From: Clostridium jeddahitimonense
GTDB taxonomy: Bacteria > Bacillota > Clostridia > Clostridiales > Clostridiaceae
Length of the DNA stretch: 64,000 bases
Reading direction: 5' to 3'
Assembly: GCA_000753455.2 (NCBI GenBank)
Contig: LM994670.1
Location: forward strand, 679,182-743,181
The position numbers and the translations under genes are program-made. Shown here one piece after another: positions 43,061-51,736 of the stretch. The notes under the pieces are model-generated. The model saw only the letters and a program-made list of their open reading frames with translations. It had not been told where the DNA came from and did no database searches. Positions within the stretch are counted from its first letter, which is position 1; the number at the start of each line of letters is the position of its first letter.

Positions 43061-43807
43061 TTAATTATTGCTAAAAAGCTCATAATGAATCCTATCTGAT
43101 GGAACTCCTAACTCTAATAAAGAATTTTCAAGGGCCTTCATAAATGGAGGTGGTCCGCAGAAATAGAAATCAGAATTTAAATCTACATTATCTTTTAGAT
43201 ATTCTTTACTAACGTATCCAGTATAATCATAGTCAATACCTAATTTATCATTTTCTAGAGGGTTAGAGTAAAAGATTGTATTTTTAATACCTCTAGATTT
43301 TGCTATAGCATCTATATCTTCTTTGAAAGGATGAATGCTTGAATTTTGAACTGCTTGAATAAATTGAATGTTATTTCTAGTAGCAGATTCTTCATATAGC
43401 ATTGATAATAAAGGTGTAATACCTATACCAGCAGATATTAAAACAAGAGGAATATTTTTTGAACCATTATTTATAGTAAATAATCCAGTTGGTATCATAG
43501 CCTCTATAGAATCACCAATGTTAAGATTTTCGTGTAAGTAAGTACTTATTAAACCACCATCAATTTTTTTAACACTAATTCTATATAGTTCATCATTAGG
43601 AAACATTGATAAGCTATAAGTTCTAATAACATCTTTGTATTTAGGATTATCAGTTTTTATTTTAAAAGGTAAAAATTGACCAGCAGTGTGCTTTGCAAGT
43701 TTACCTCCGTCTTTTGATTTAAAATAGAAAGAAATTATTCCAGGGCATACTTCTGATTTATCTACTAGAACAAGTTCTCTAAAGCCATTCCAAGTACCAT
43801 TAATCAT
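43061..43807 (-). CDS. FAD/NAD(P)H oxidoreductase, flavohaemoglobin reductase-like, without globin domain
   Basis: A 248-residue reductase equal to the FAD and NAD domains of flavohaemoglobin. The FAD-binding RTYSLSMFPN is near residue 63, GGLISTYLHE near 84, the NAD site ISAGIGITPLLSML near 125, and the C-terminal FYFCGPPPFMKAL near 212. No haem-binding globin domain and no 2Fe-2S cysteine cluster are present, so the electron acceptor must be another protein or small molecule. An imperfect Fur-type box, TAATAATAATTATCT, lies upstream at 43842-43856. Single-gene unit. Confidence 0.88.
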   Translation of the reverse strand: MINGTWNGFRELVLVDKSEVCPGIISFYFKSKDGGKLAKHTAGQFLPFKIKTDNPKYKDVIRTYSLSMFPNDELYRISVKKIDGGLISTYLHENLNIGDSIEAMIPTGLFTINNGSKNIPLVLISAGIGITPLLSMLYEESATRNNIQFIQAVQNSSIHPFKEDIDAIAKSRGIKNTIFYSNPLENDKLGIDYDYTGYVSKEYLKDNVDLNSDFYFCGPPPFMKALENSLLELGVPSDRIHYELFSNN

Positions 43808-44076
43808 ATTAATATAACCTCCTATAAATTTTATTATTAACTAATAATAATTATCTATAAATAGCAAGAAAAAGTCAAGATATTTTGAATATTATTCCAA
43901 TAATAAAGATTTTAGGTATCTAGTATTAGTACATTTATATTAATAATATCTGCATGTAAGAATAAAAAGATAACATAAAAGTACTTATTTAAGGGACTAT
44001 AAGGCCTTAATTTTAATAGAAACTAAGACTATACTAATAACAAAGATAAAAGATTAAAAAGAAGGAATGATAATTT

Positions 44077-44670
44077 ATGAACAACTTAAATTTAAGAGAT
44101 GCCTCAGAATGTGATGCCCCCATTATAGCCGAGCTAGTTTATGTCACGGAAGATGATCCGGAGCATGAATGGGGTGAAGGCAGTAAAGAGGAAATTCTAG
44201 ACAGGATTAGTTATTTAGTTAAGGTAGAAGGTTCTAGATATTATTATAAAAATATAAAGGTAGCTGAATTAGATGGTAAACCTTGTGGAGCTATAATATT
44301 ATTAAAGAGTGATGATATACCGATGCTAGATATTACTACAAGTATAAAATTATTTATGTCTATAAAGGGAGTAATGAGAAAAATCAAGTTTATTAGAGAT
44401 ATTATTTTAGCTTCCAGGTTAGACGAGTGTGAAGATCATGAAATATATGTAGCTAATCTTGCAACTAGTGAGGAGGTAAGAGGAAAAGGTATCGGAAAAT
44501 CCCTTATGATTTTAGCGGAGAAAATGGCTAAAGAGCAAGGGTATAAAAGGTGTTCATTATTGGCAAAAGATAAAAACCTTATAAACTTTTATTCTAAATT
44601 AGACTATAAATTAGAAAAAGAAGAAAGATATTTTTCACATAACCTATATCGAATGGTTAAGATGGTTTAA
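44077..44670 (+). CDS. GNAT-family N-acetyltransferase
   Basis: A 197-residue acetyltransferase. The acetyl-CoA site is EIYVANLATSEEVRGKGIGKSLM (near residues 127-150), with the R/Q-x-x-G-x-G/A pattern as RGKGIGK, followed by the C-terminal CSLLAKDKNLINFYSKLDYK. The substrate cannot be predicted. The start follows AGAAGGAATGA. A terminator at 44677 makes it a single unit. Confidence 0.88.
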   Translation: MNNLNLRDASECDAPIIAELVYVTEDDPEHEWGEGSKEEILDRISYLVKVEGSRYYYKNIKVAELDGKPCGAIILLKSDDIPMLDITTSIKLFMSIKGVMRKIKFIRDIILASRLDECEDHEIYVANLATSEEVRGKGIGKSLMILAEKMAKEQGYKRCSLLAKDKNLINFYSKLDYKLEKEERYFSHNLYRMVKMV

Positions 44671-44676
44671 TATAGA

Positions 44677-44720
44677 GCTCTGTTATTATGCGATGCTAAT
44701 AACAGAGCATTTTATTTTTT
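44677..44720 (+). terminator. Rho-independent terminator
   Basis: GCTCTGTTATTA (44677-44688) pairs perfectly with TAATAACAGAGC (44697-44708), followed by ATTTTATTTTTT. Confidence 0.93.
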
Positions 44721-44835
44721 AGAAGTAATGCGTTTTTACAAATAAATTGGGAAAATATCTACAATCAATGTTTACCAATTGTATACCTTGTATTATAATT
44801 AGTAATACAAAGTATATAAAGAAAAGGTGAGATTT

Positions 44836-45234
44836 TTGATTTTAAAATTAGATATGACAAGTAATATTCCAATATATGTACAGCTTAGAAATAGGATTGT
44901 TATGGGGATTGGAAGAGGAGAGTTAAAGAGAGGACAAGGACTTCCAACGGTAAGACAGATGGCTGATGATATTGGTGTAAATATGATGACTGTAAATAAA
45001 GCTTATAACATTTTAAAAACAGAAGGTTATATTGAAATTGATAGAAGGCATGGAGCAAAGGTTAATCCAGCTTTAGACACTAGTAAAGAGTTTAGAGAAA
45101 AAGTAGAACAGGAGCTAGAGCTTATAATTGCTGAATCTGCTCTTAAGGGAATTGATTATAAAGAGTTTATGAAAATGTGTGAGGATATTTTTAATAATAT
45201 GAATGGTTTAAATACAGTGGGAAATGAGGCGTAG
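44836..45234 (+). CDS. GntR-family regulator (YtrA-like short form)
   Basis: A 132-residue winged-helix regulator with the GntR head MTSNIPIYVQLRNRIVMGIGRGELKRGQGLPTVRQMADDIGVN (type), then MMTVNKAYNILKTEGYIEIDRRHGAKV, and only a short helical tail, as in YtrA-type repressors of membrane-protein operons. The frame is open from GTG 44827, but AAAAGGTGA (44822-44830) is the ribosome site for the TTG at 44836. The DUF1648-type membrane protein starts 3 nt after its stop, so it probably regulates its own operon. Confidence 0.9.
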   Translation: MILKLDMTSNIPIYVQLRNRIVMGIGRGELKRGQGLPTVRQMADDIGVNMMTVNKAYNILKTEGYIEIDRRHGAKVNPALDTSKEFREKVEQELELIIAESALKGIDYKEFMKMCEDIFNNMNGLNTVGNEA

Positions 45235-45237
45235 GGT

Positions 45238-46620
45238 ATGACATTAGATTTAATATTAGGATCTGCTATTTTAATAGCATTAATAGCATTTTATTTTGAC
45301 AATAATACAGCGACTAAGGTTAAAAATGGAGTTGTACTTGGAGTTACATTGCCTTACTCAGAGATTAAAAATAATGAGGTATTGAGGATTGTAGATGAAT
45401 ACAAAAAAGGTAATAAAAGATTTTTTTTGATAGGTATTATAATATTTTTTCCTATAAGTATTATTAATTACCCATCATTGAAAATGATATATTTATTTGT
45501 ATGGATATTCTTTATGGAAATATTAAGCTATAAGCTATTTGGAAAATATAATAAAAGATTAAAAACTCTTAAAAGAGAGAATGAATGGTTTATTTCTCAA
45601 GCTAGACTTTTAACTATAGATACGGAGGTTACAAGGCTTAAAGATAAGATGCCAGTATCACCTTTATGGTTTATTCCGAGTTTGATAATATCAATTATTC
45701 CAATAATTATGGTTATTATAAATAAGGATTTTAGTTTTGGGCTTTTAATATCAGCCTCTACAGGACTTGTTGGAACCATAACATTTATGATACTTTACAG
45801 ATTGTATTGTAAGAAGCCTACAGAAATTTATAGTGAAGATTCAAAGGTCAATATAGCTTATAACTTGATTTATAAAAGAATGTGGACGATGGGAACTGTT
45901 GTTGCAGCTACAGTTCAAAGTATAGGAATGATATTTGTATTTTTACCAATGACTTTAAATAGTAATAGTGTAGTTTTACTTATATTATCAGCAGTAATAC
46001 CTATGACTGTGATACTAGTGGGTATTTATTACATAAATAATAAAGTAACAGAGGAACAAAATAGGTTGATAAGTACAAGTAATAATCCTATTTATGTTGA
46101 TAATGATGAGTATTGGTTTAGAGATATATATAATAATCCTAATGATACAAGATATATTGTAGAGCCTAGAGTTGGATACAAAATGACTTATAACTTAGGA
46201 AATAAGAAAGGTCGAAGAATATTTTATGGATCCTATATATTTGCAGCTATACTCATAATAGGAGTATCTATAATGACATTAAGATTAGATTTAAAAAAAA
46301 TGAGTATAGAAGTTTTAAATCAGATAGTGAAAATTGAAGCACCGAGCTATAGCTTTGATTTCAATGTAGATGAAATAGAAGAAATTAAAATTATTGATTC
46401 TATTAAAGTAAATTTAAGAACTAATGGAGCAGCTACAGATAAATACGCTATAGGATATTTTAATGTTGAAGGTTATGGTAATTGTAGATTGTATATATAC
46501 GATAAGAATAATAAATTTATTAGAGTAAAGCTTAAAGATGGTGAATATATATTTATTAGTGGGACAAGCAAGGAAGAAACAAATAAATACTATAAATTGC
46601 TAACAGAAAATTCTAAATAA
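45238..46620 (+). CDS. DUF1648/DUF5808-type membrane protein
   Basis: A 460-residue protein with about eight membrane segments. The N-terminal block NNTATKVKNGVVLGVTLPYSEI, the region with EYWFRDIYNNPNDTRYIVEPRVG followed by YKMTYNLGNKKG (near 290-325), and a C-terminal soluble PH-like domain (about 370-460) are those of the DUF5808/DUF1648 group often found after YtrA-like GntR genes. Function is unknown; a role in envelope stress is a common guess. It follows the GntR gene by 3 nt. Confidence 0.82.
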   Translation: MTLDLILGSAILIALIAFYFDNNTATKVKNGVVLGVTLPYSEIKNNEVLRIVDEYKKGNKRFFLIGIIIFFPISIINYPSLKMIYLFVWIFFMEILSYKLFGKYNKRLKTLKRENEWFISQARLLTIDTEVTRLKDKMPVSPLWFIPSLIISIIPIIMVIINKDFSFGLLISASTGLVGTITFMILYRLYCKKPTEIYSEDSKVNIAYNLIYKRMWTMGTVVAATVQSIGMIFVFLPMTLNSNSVVLLILSAVIPMTVILVGIYYINNKVTEEQNRLISTSNNPIYVDNDEYWFRDIYNNPNDTRYIVEPRVGYKMTYNLGNKKGRRIFYGSYIFAAILIIGVSIMTLRLDLKKMSIEVLNQIVKIEAPSYSFDFNVDEIEEIKIIDSIKVNLRTNGAATDKYAIGYFNVEGYGNCRLYIYDKNNKFIRVKLKDGEYIFISGTSKEETNKYYKLLTENSK

Positions 46621-46654
46621 TAAATGAAAAATTAACTAAATAGGGGGGATGGGA

Positions 46655-47458
46655 ATGGAGTACATGGGCTTAATAATCAGTTTTATTGTGAATATACTTA
46701 TAGCTATTGGAATCCCAATAGGTATATTAATATATTTTTAAATAAAGAAAAGGGAACTAGTAAAACCATTTTTGATTGGAGCTTTAGTGTTTTTAGTTTC
46801 GCAGGTATTGTTAAGAATACCTTTGTTAAATGGAGTTCTATCAAAAATGGATTGGTTTTATAATATGATGGTATTAAATCCGTTATTGTATGCTGTATTT
46901 TTAGGATTAACAGCAGGGATATTTGAAGAAGTAGGAAGGTTCGTTGGTTTTGAAGTAGGTCTTAAGAAAAATAGATCATGGTATGATGGATTAGCTTTTG
47001 GGTTAGGCCATGGAGGAATAGAAGCAATTATTTTTGCAGGTATATCAAGTATTCAAAATTTATATGTATTATTTACACTGAATAATGGTACATTCAATGA
47101 AGCATTAGTAGGAGCTAGTGAAGAGACTGTAAGATGGACTTTTTCTTCAACTAGTAGTATGATGGTATTATATGGTGGAATAGAAAGAATATCTGCAGTT
47201 ATAATGCATATTGGCTTTACAATGCTTGTGTTATACGGAGTAAATAAAGGGAAAAAAACTTTATATTTACTTTGGGCTATATTAGCGCATGGAGTAGTAG
47301 ATACAACAGTGGTGGTAGCACAACAGGCAGGAGCAAGTATACATGTAGTTGAGTTAATATGTGCTGTATTTGCAGTAATACTATTAGTCAGCATAATTAG
47401 ATTTAAAGGGAGTTTTGAGAATTTTAAAGAGGTGAAGGAAAATGAAAAAGTTTATTAA
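46655..47458 (+). pseudogene. YhfC-family membrane metalloprotease interrupted by an in-frame stop
   Basis: The first part runs from ATG 46655 (ribosome site GGGGGGATGGG) as a membrane helix ending IPIGILIYF, then an in-frame TAA at 46739-46741. The same frame continues without further stops as IKKRELVKPFLIGALVFLVSQ and the rest of a YhfC protein, with EEVGRFVGF (putative metal site, near residue 94 of the full frame) and GLGHGGIEA. The two parts together make a normal YhfC of about 267 residues, so one base change explains the break. The downstream part has no convincing start; a TTG at 46772 lacks a ribosome site. Confidence 0.85.
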
Positions 47459-47834
47459 AAGTTTAGTGATTATGTTATGCTTATTTATGCTTACTGGGTG
47501 TAGCGCTGGAAAGTTAAGTGATGCTTATAATGAAGATGAGGTAAAAGCAGCGGCAGAAGATGTTATTGATAAACTAAATGATAAAAATTATGAAGGTATT
47601 TTAGAGAATAGTAGTGAGGAATTAAAAAACTCCTTACCTGATAACAAGCTACAAGAAACTTGGGAAAGTTTTAGTAAAGATATAGGTGCGTTTGATTCTA
47701 TATCAAAAGAAACTCTTGCAGAAAAAAATGGCTATGCAGTAGATATTGTTAATGCAAAATATGAAAATAAGAAAGTTACTTTTACGTTATCATTTAATAA
47801 GGAAATGAAGTTGTCTGGAATATACATGAAGTAA
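47442..47834 (+). CDS. DUF3887-type lipoprotein
   Basis: A 130-residue lipoprotein with a signal peptide ending in the lipobox LFMLTGC (Cys near residue 20). The mature part (DEVKAAAEDVIDKLNDKNYEGILENSSEELKNSL) matches DUF3887, a small NTF2-like fold that often accompanies YhfC and PadR/GntR genes. It overlaps the broken YhfC frame by 17 nt and has GAGGTGAAGG as ribosome site. It may act outside the membrane with the operon's membrane proteins; function unknown. Confidence 0.82.
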   Translation: MKKFIKSLVIMLCLFMLTGCSAGKLSDAYNEDEVKAAAEDVIDKLNDKNYEGILENSSEELKNSLPDNKLQETWESFSKDIGAFDSISKETLAEKNGYAVDIVNAKYENKKVTFTLSFNKEMKLSGIYMK

Positions 47835-47856
47835 AGAGTAAAGAATTGCTTTGGAG

Positions 47857-47894
47857 AATTAACCTATTTTATAATATAGGTTAATTTTTTTTTA
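47857..47894 (+). terminator. Rho-independent terminator
   Basis: AATTAACCTAT (47857-47867) pairs with ATAGGTTAATT (47876-47886), followed by a run of T. Confidence 0.92.
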
Positions 47895-47992
47895 TTGAAG
47901 TATAGTAATGTGATTAATGGTTTGAAGTAGTGAAATTTTATACTATCATGGTAAAATAATTATATAACTTTGAGAATATTGGAGGGATAAAT

Positions 47993-48616
47993 ATGAAGAA
48001 ATACAAATGTATTATATTTGATTTAGATGGTACTATGTTAGATACTGAGAAAATGAACATTATACCATTACAAAGAGTTGTAAAAGAAGAGCTAAATAAA
48101 GATATTAGTTATGAAAAATTACTTAAATATATGGCTTATACAGGGCAAAAAGCCTTGGAAGATTTAGGGGTTAAAGATATTGATGGTGCTTATGATAAAT
48201 GGGTAAAATATGTAAATGAGTTTGAAGAAGGTGCTAAACTATACGATGGATTTGAAGATGTAGTAGTATCTTTAGAAAATGAAGGAATACTTTGTGGAAT
48301 ATCTAGCTCAAAAACAAGAAAGCAATATGAGATAGATTTTCATAAAACAGGATTACATAAGTATATGAAGAATGTTGTATTAGCAGATGATACAGAAAAT
48401 CATAAACCACATCCAGAACCTTTATTAAAGGTTGCTGAGAATTTAAAGGTTAGTCCTAAAGATTGTATGTATATAGGTGATACTATATCAGATTATAAGG
48501 CTACAAAAGCAGCAGGAATGGATTTTGGACTAGCTTTATGGGGAGCTATAGATACAACTGGAATTAAAGCTGATTATGAATTTGAAAATCCAGTAGATAT
48601 ATTGAAGATAATATAA
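47993..48616 (+). CDS. HAD-superfamily hydrolase (beta-phosphoglucomutase-like phosphatase)
   Basis: A 207-residue HAD phosphatase of the PGMB/Gph-like subfamily. Motif I is IIFDLDGTMLDTE (residues 6-18), motif II ISSSKTRKQ near 103, the Lys of motif III in NHKPHPEPLL near 143, and motif IV MYIGDTISDYKATKAAGM near 162. The cap is the small helical type between motifs I and II. The substrate is probably a sugar phosphate or similar small phosphate ester. RBS TGGAGGGA precedes the start. Confidence 0.92.
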   Translation: MKKYKCIIFDLDGTMLDTEKMNIIPLQRVVKEELNKDISYEKLLKYMAYTGQKALEDLGVKDIDGAYDKWVKYVNEFEEGAKLYDGFEDVVVSLENEGILCGISSSKTRKQYEIDFHKTGLHKYMKNVVLADDTENHKPHPEPLLKVAENLKVSPKDCMYIGDTISDYKATKAAGMDFGLALWGAIDTTGIKADYEFENPVDILKII

Positions 48617-48621
48617 AAATA

Positions 48622-48664
48622 AACACCTAGCAGTGCGTTATAATAGCAAAGCTAGGTGTTTTAT
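48622..48664. terminator. Bidirectional terminator
   Basis: AACACCTAGC (48622-48631) pairs with GCTAGGTGTT (48651-48660), with T-rich sequence on both outer sides (TTAT on the plus strand, TTATTTTTAT on the minus strand). It lies between convergent genes. Confidence 0.8.
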
Positions 48665-48697
48665 AATGAAAAATATTTTTAGGGCAATTTAAATTAA

Positions 48698-50485
48698 TTA
48701 GTTTGCTTTAGCTTCGTTAGCTGCATTTTCTCCAGCAACTCTTCCATAGTAAGAACCAGCAGAGATTGCAACACCACATCCTGGGTATTCAGTACCGAAT
48801 AATCCTTCAAATGCAGTTTCTCCAGCAGCGTATAATCCTTTAATTGGAGTATTGTTAGCATCTAAAACTCTTGATTCTATGTCAGTAACTATACCACCAA
48901 ATGTAACTGTAACAGCTGGATTAAGTTTTATAGCGTAGTATTTGTCACCTTTAATTGGATACATTTTATCAGCAGGTTTTCCGAAATCTTCGTCAACACC
49001 TTTTTCGCATAACTCGTTGTATCTATCAACAGTTGCTTGTAATGTTGCTGGATCAACTTCGATTAATTTAGCTAATTCTTCGATAGAATCAGCGCTTACA
49101 GTTGAATCTAAAGACATTCCGTATTGAACAGTAGGAGTTGGGTCATTGCTTGTTGCTATATAGTATCCAGTTGAACTGTTTTCTTTACGCATTGCATCTC
49201 CAACGTGATATTGGTAAGTATATTCATTTACAAATCTCTTACCATCTTCAGTAACTATAAGACCTGACTCTTCATTTATACCAACACCACAAGTGTAGCT
49301 TACATAAACAGTTTGAGTAGAAGGACTATTGAATATTTGAGCTCCAACAGCTTCTGCCATAGTTATACCATCACCAACGTTACCAGCTGGAACTTGAGAT
49401 GTGTAACCAGTTGTGAAGTCAGCGTATTTAGCCATCATTTCTTTATTTTGTGCGTAACCACCAGTTGCAATAATAACTGATTTTGCATTAACAGTTACTG
49501 TGCTACCGTCTTTAGCTAAACCTTTAACACCAACGATTTCGTTTTTATCATTAGTTAATAATTCGTTAGCAGTTACGTTATAAACTATATCTCCATCTAA
49601 TTCGTTGTATTTCTTCATCATTGGAACGATAATTTGTCCACCGTGACCATCAGTCATACCGCCACCGCCAAGAGTGTTGTGAACTCTATAAGGTGTTAAT
49701 GAAGAATGGATTGGTTCAACGTCTTGAACTTGAACTCCCATATCTGTCATCCAGTTGTATGTTTCTAAAGAGTTATCAACGAATCCGTGTAATTTTTCAT
49801 CATCTATTAAATCTCCACCTACTTCTTTTAGGTAGTCAAACATTAATTCATTTGAATCTTCAATTCCTTCAGCTTTTTGAATTTCAGTACCGTTAGCCAT
49901 AAGCTTACCACCAGATCTAGTAGTAGCCCCTCCAACTATACCTTGCTTTTCAAGTATTAAAACATCTGCTCCGTTAGCTGCTGCTTCGATTGCTGCAGAT
50001 ATACCTGCAACACCACCACCAACTACAACAACATCAACATCATAAGTTTGATCTTCACCTTTAGTTGCTTCAGGTTTCGTTGCTAAGTTTTCAACAGTTC
50101 CCCCAGCTTGTACTACTGTATCCTTAACAGCATTTTTTATAAATGTTGTAGTTAAAGTAGCACCTGTAACTGAATCAACATCTAAGCTTTGAGTTTCAAC
50201 TATTTGACCAGGAATAACTTCGATTGGAGTTGTATCCATTCCGTATCCAATACCAAAAGTTTCTCCATGACTAACAACTTTAACATCTGTTATTGAAGTT
50301 TCATCGAAGGTTACATCAACTACCATTTCAGAACCATGCATTCCTTGTGTAGTAGCTGTATAAACACCTGGAGTATATTTGTTTGAACCTTTGCTAGCAG
50401 CTCCATCGTTACCATTACTAGAACAACCAGTAACTGTAGAAGCAAGAACTAAAGACGTTAATAATAAACATAAAGCTCTTTTCAT
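48698..50485 (-). CDS. Exported FMN/FAD flavin reductase (fumarate/urocanate-reductase-like lipoprotein)
   Basis: A 595-residue lipoprotein with lipobox TVTGC (Cys near 21). An FMN-binding domain (about 35-125) contains DSVTGATLTT, the site where ApbE links FMN to Thr. Then comes an FAD domain with VVVVGGGVAGISAAIEAAANG (type) near 152 and a C-terminal AAGETAFEGLFG. It resembles extracellular reductases that use alternative acceptors in anaerobes. Usual fumarate-reductase residues are not evident: the region after KRFVNE reads YTYQYHVGD without the catalytic Arg, and the usual HHTMGG is VTVTFGG. The substrate is therefore probably not fumarate. A MerR gene is divergent. Confidence 0.87.
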   Translation of the reverse strand: MKRALCLLLTSLVLASTVTGCSSNGNDGAASKGSNKYTPGVYTATTQGMHGSEMVVDVTFDETSITDVKVVSHGETFGIGYGMDTTPIEVIPGQIVETQSLDVDSVTGATLTTTFIKNAVKDTVVQAGGTVENLATKPEATKGEDQTYDVDVVVVGGGVAGISAAIEAAANGADVLILEKQGIVGGATTRSGGKLMANGTEIQKAEGIEDSNELMFDYLKEVGGDLIDDEKLHGFVDNSLETYNWMTDMGVQVQDVEPIHSSLTPYRVHNTLGGGGMTDGHGGQIIVPMMKKYNELDGDIVYNVTANELLTNDKNEIVGVKGLAKDGSTVTVNAKSVIIATGGYAQNKEMMAKYADFTTGYTSQVPAGNVGDGITMAEAVGAQIFNSPSTQTVYVSYTCGVGINEESGLIVTEDGKRFVNEYTYQYHVGDAMRKENSSTGYYIATSNDPTPTVQYGMSLDSTVSADSIEELAKLIEVDPATLQATVDRYNELCEKGVDEDFGKPADKMYPIKGDKYYAIKLNPAVTVTFGGIVTDIESRVLDANNTPIKGLYAAGETAFEGLFGTEYPGCGVAISAGSYYGRVAGENAANEAKAN

Positions 50486-50540
50486 TTTTTTATTTCCCCC
50501 TAAATTATCAAAAAATGTTTTTGTTTTTTATTTCACAATA

Positions 50541-50571
50541 ATTCTATCAGATACCCTAAGAGGAATGTCAA
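50541..50571 (-). promoter_or_regulatory. MerR-type promoter (19-bp spacer) of the flavin reductase gene
   Basis: On the minus strand TTGACA (50571-50566) and TAGAAT (50546-50541) are separated by 19 nt, instead of 17. The spacer contains the dyad CCTAAGAGG. A 19-bp spacer with a central dyad is the hallmark of promoters untwisted by MerR-family activators, and a MerR-type gene lies divergently at 50705. A similar CCTTAGG dyad is at about 50673, before that gene. Confidence 0.65.
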
Positions 50572-50704
50572 ATGTATTTTTTTTCGACAAAATTAGCGTT
50601 TACAAAAGAAAAGTATAGATTATTTTTTAACAAAGTGTTAATATCTAAGTAAACATATACAAAAAAGTGTTACCTTAGGGGACTAAAATTAGGGGGGACA
50701 GGTT

Positions 50705-51736
50705 TTGAAGTTACAAAAGATTTTAGAGTTGACAAGATTAAGCAAAAAAGCAGTATATTTTTATATTAAAGAAGGACTTATAGAACCTACAAAGAATATC
50801 GATAATGGATATTATGAGTTTTCAGAAGAAGATTTAAGAAAATTAAAAATAATTATTTCATTAAGAAATATTGGTATGTCTATTCAAGATATTAAGGATT
50901 TATTTTTTTATCCAACACTAACTAATTTCTTTATTCATAGACAAATAAATAATATTAAAAAAAGTTTATATGAGAATATAAGTCAGTTACAAACAAGTTA
51001 TCAACTAATTGAAGATATACCAGCTAATGCGACACCTAAAAATCTTGAAATACCTTTAGATATATTAGAAAGACAAAAAATATCAAATGATTTGTTCTTA
51101 GAAAAGTATTTTCCTAATGTAGACTCTAGAATGATAGCAATATTGTTGTGTGCACCATTTACAGATATAGAATCTAGCGAATATCATAATTTTTTGTGGG
51201 AAAAGATTTCGAATGAACTTGAATTACAATTAGAAAATAATTTAAGCTATCTTAAAAAGTTAATTTATTTATTAACACCAGAGCAGATAGAGAAAACCTC
51301 TATAGAACAATATAAGTTTAGTAAAAAAATAGCTAATATAACTAAAGAAGAGTTTCATATTTATGAAGAAGAACTTTATAATAGGTGTTTAGAGTTAGCT
51401 AATAATGTGGAACTTCAAAAATATTGGAAATTAGTATATGATCCTATTTTAATTCCTACATTATATTTTTTTATAAATAAAGGTAGTAAATTGTTAGGGG
51501 AATATAATCCTATATTCAAAAGATATAGCGATAATATGGATAAAATAGCACAAACTGTATACATGAGAATCAAAGAAGAAGATGTTTTAGAGAAACTAAA
51601 TTTAGCTTTAGATAATAAGTTTGATATTGAAATGTTTAATCATTCTCAGTTTATATGTATATATACATTTAGAGATAGTATGTTTACTCAAGTAAAATTA
51701 GATGTACTAAAAGAGCTACTTAATGAAGAAAACTAG
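50705..51736 (+). CDS. MerR-family regulator with large C-terminal domain
   Basis: A 343-residue regulator. The N-terminal winged helix (about 1-75) reads LSKKAVYFYIKEGLIEPTKN and then YYEFSEEDLRKLKIIISLRNIGMSIQDIKDLF, as in MerR proteins. The remaining 265 residues form a helical domain that I cannot assign, without the metal-binding cysteines of classical MerR; it probably binds an organic ligand. The start is a TTG after AGGGGGGACA. It is divergent from the flavin reductase gene, whose promoter has the MerR spacing, so it is the likely activator. Confidence 0.85.
   Translation: MKLQKILELTRLSKKAVYFYIKEGLIEPTKNIDNGYYEFSEEDLRKLKIIISLRNIGMSIQDIKDLFFYPTLTNFFIHRQINNIKKSLYENISQLQTSYQLIEDIPANATPKNLEIPLDILERQKISNDLFLEKYFPNVDSRMIAILLCAPFTDIESSEYHNFLWEKISNELELQLENNLSYLKKLIYLLTPEQIEKTSIEQYKFSKKIANITKEEFHIYEEELYNRCLELANNVELQKYWKLVYDPILIPTLYFFINKGSKLLGEYNPIFKRYSDNMDKIAQTVYMRIKEEDVLEKLNLALDNKFDIEMFNHSQFICIYTFRDSMFTQVKLDVLKELLNEEN

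Noticed and set aside
43808-44076. Possible small RNA or riboswitch between the oxidoreductase and acetyltransferase genes
   Set aside because: The 269 bp are AT-rich with only weak dyads and no recognisable riboswitch or T-box elements; apart from the imperfect Fur-type box I see nothing in it.
49693-49896. Plus-strand open frame inside the flavin reductase gene
   Set aside because: It is antisense to a strong gene with normal codon use; no start signal supports it.
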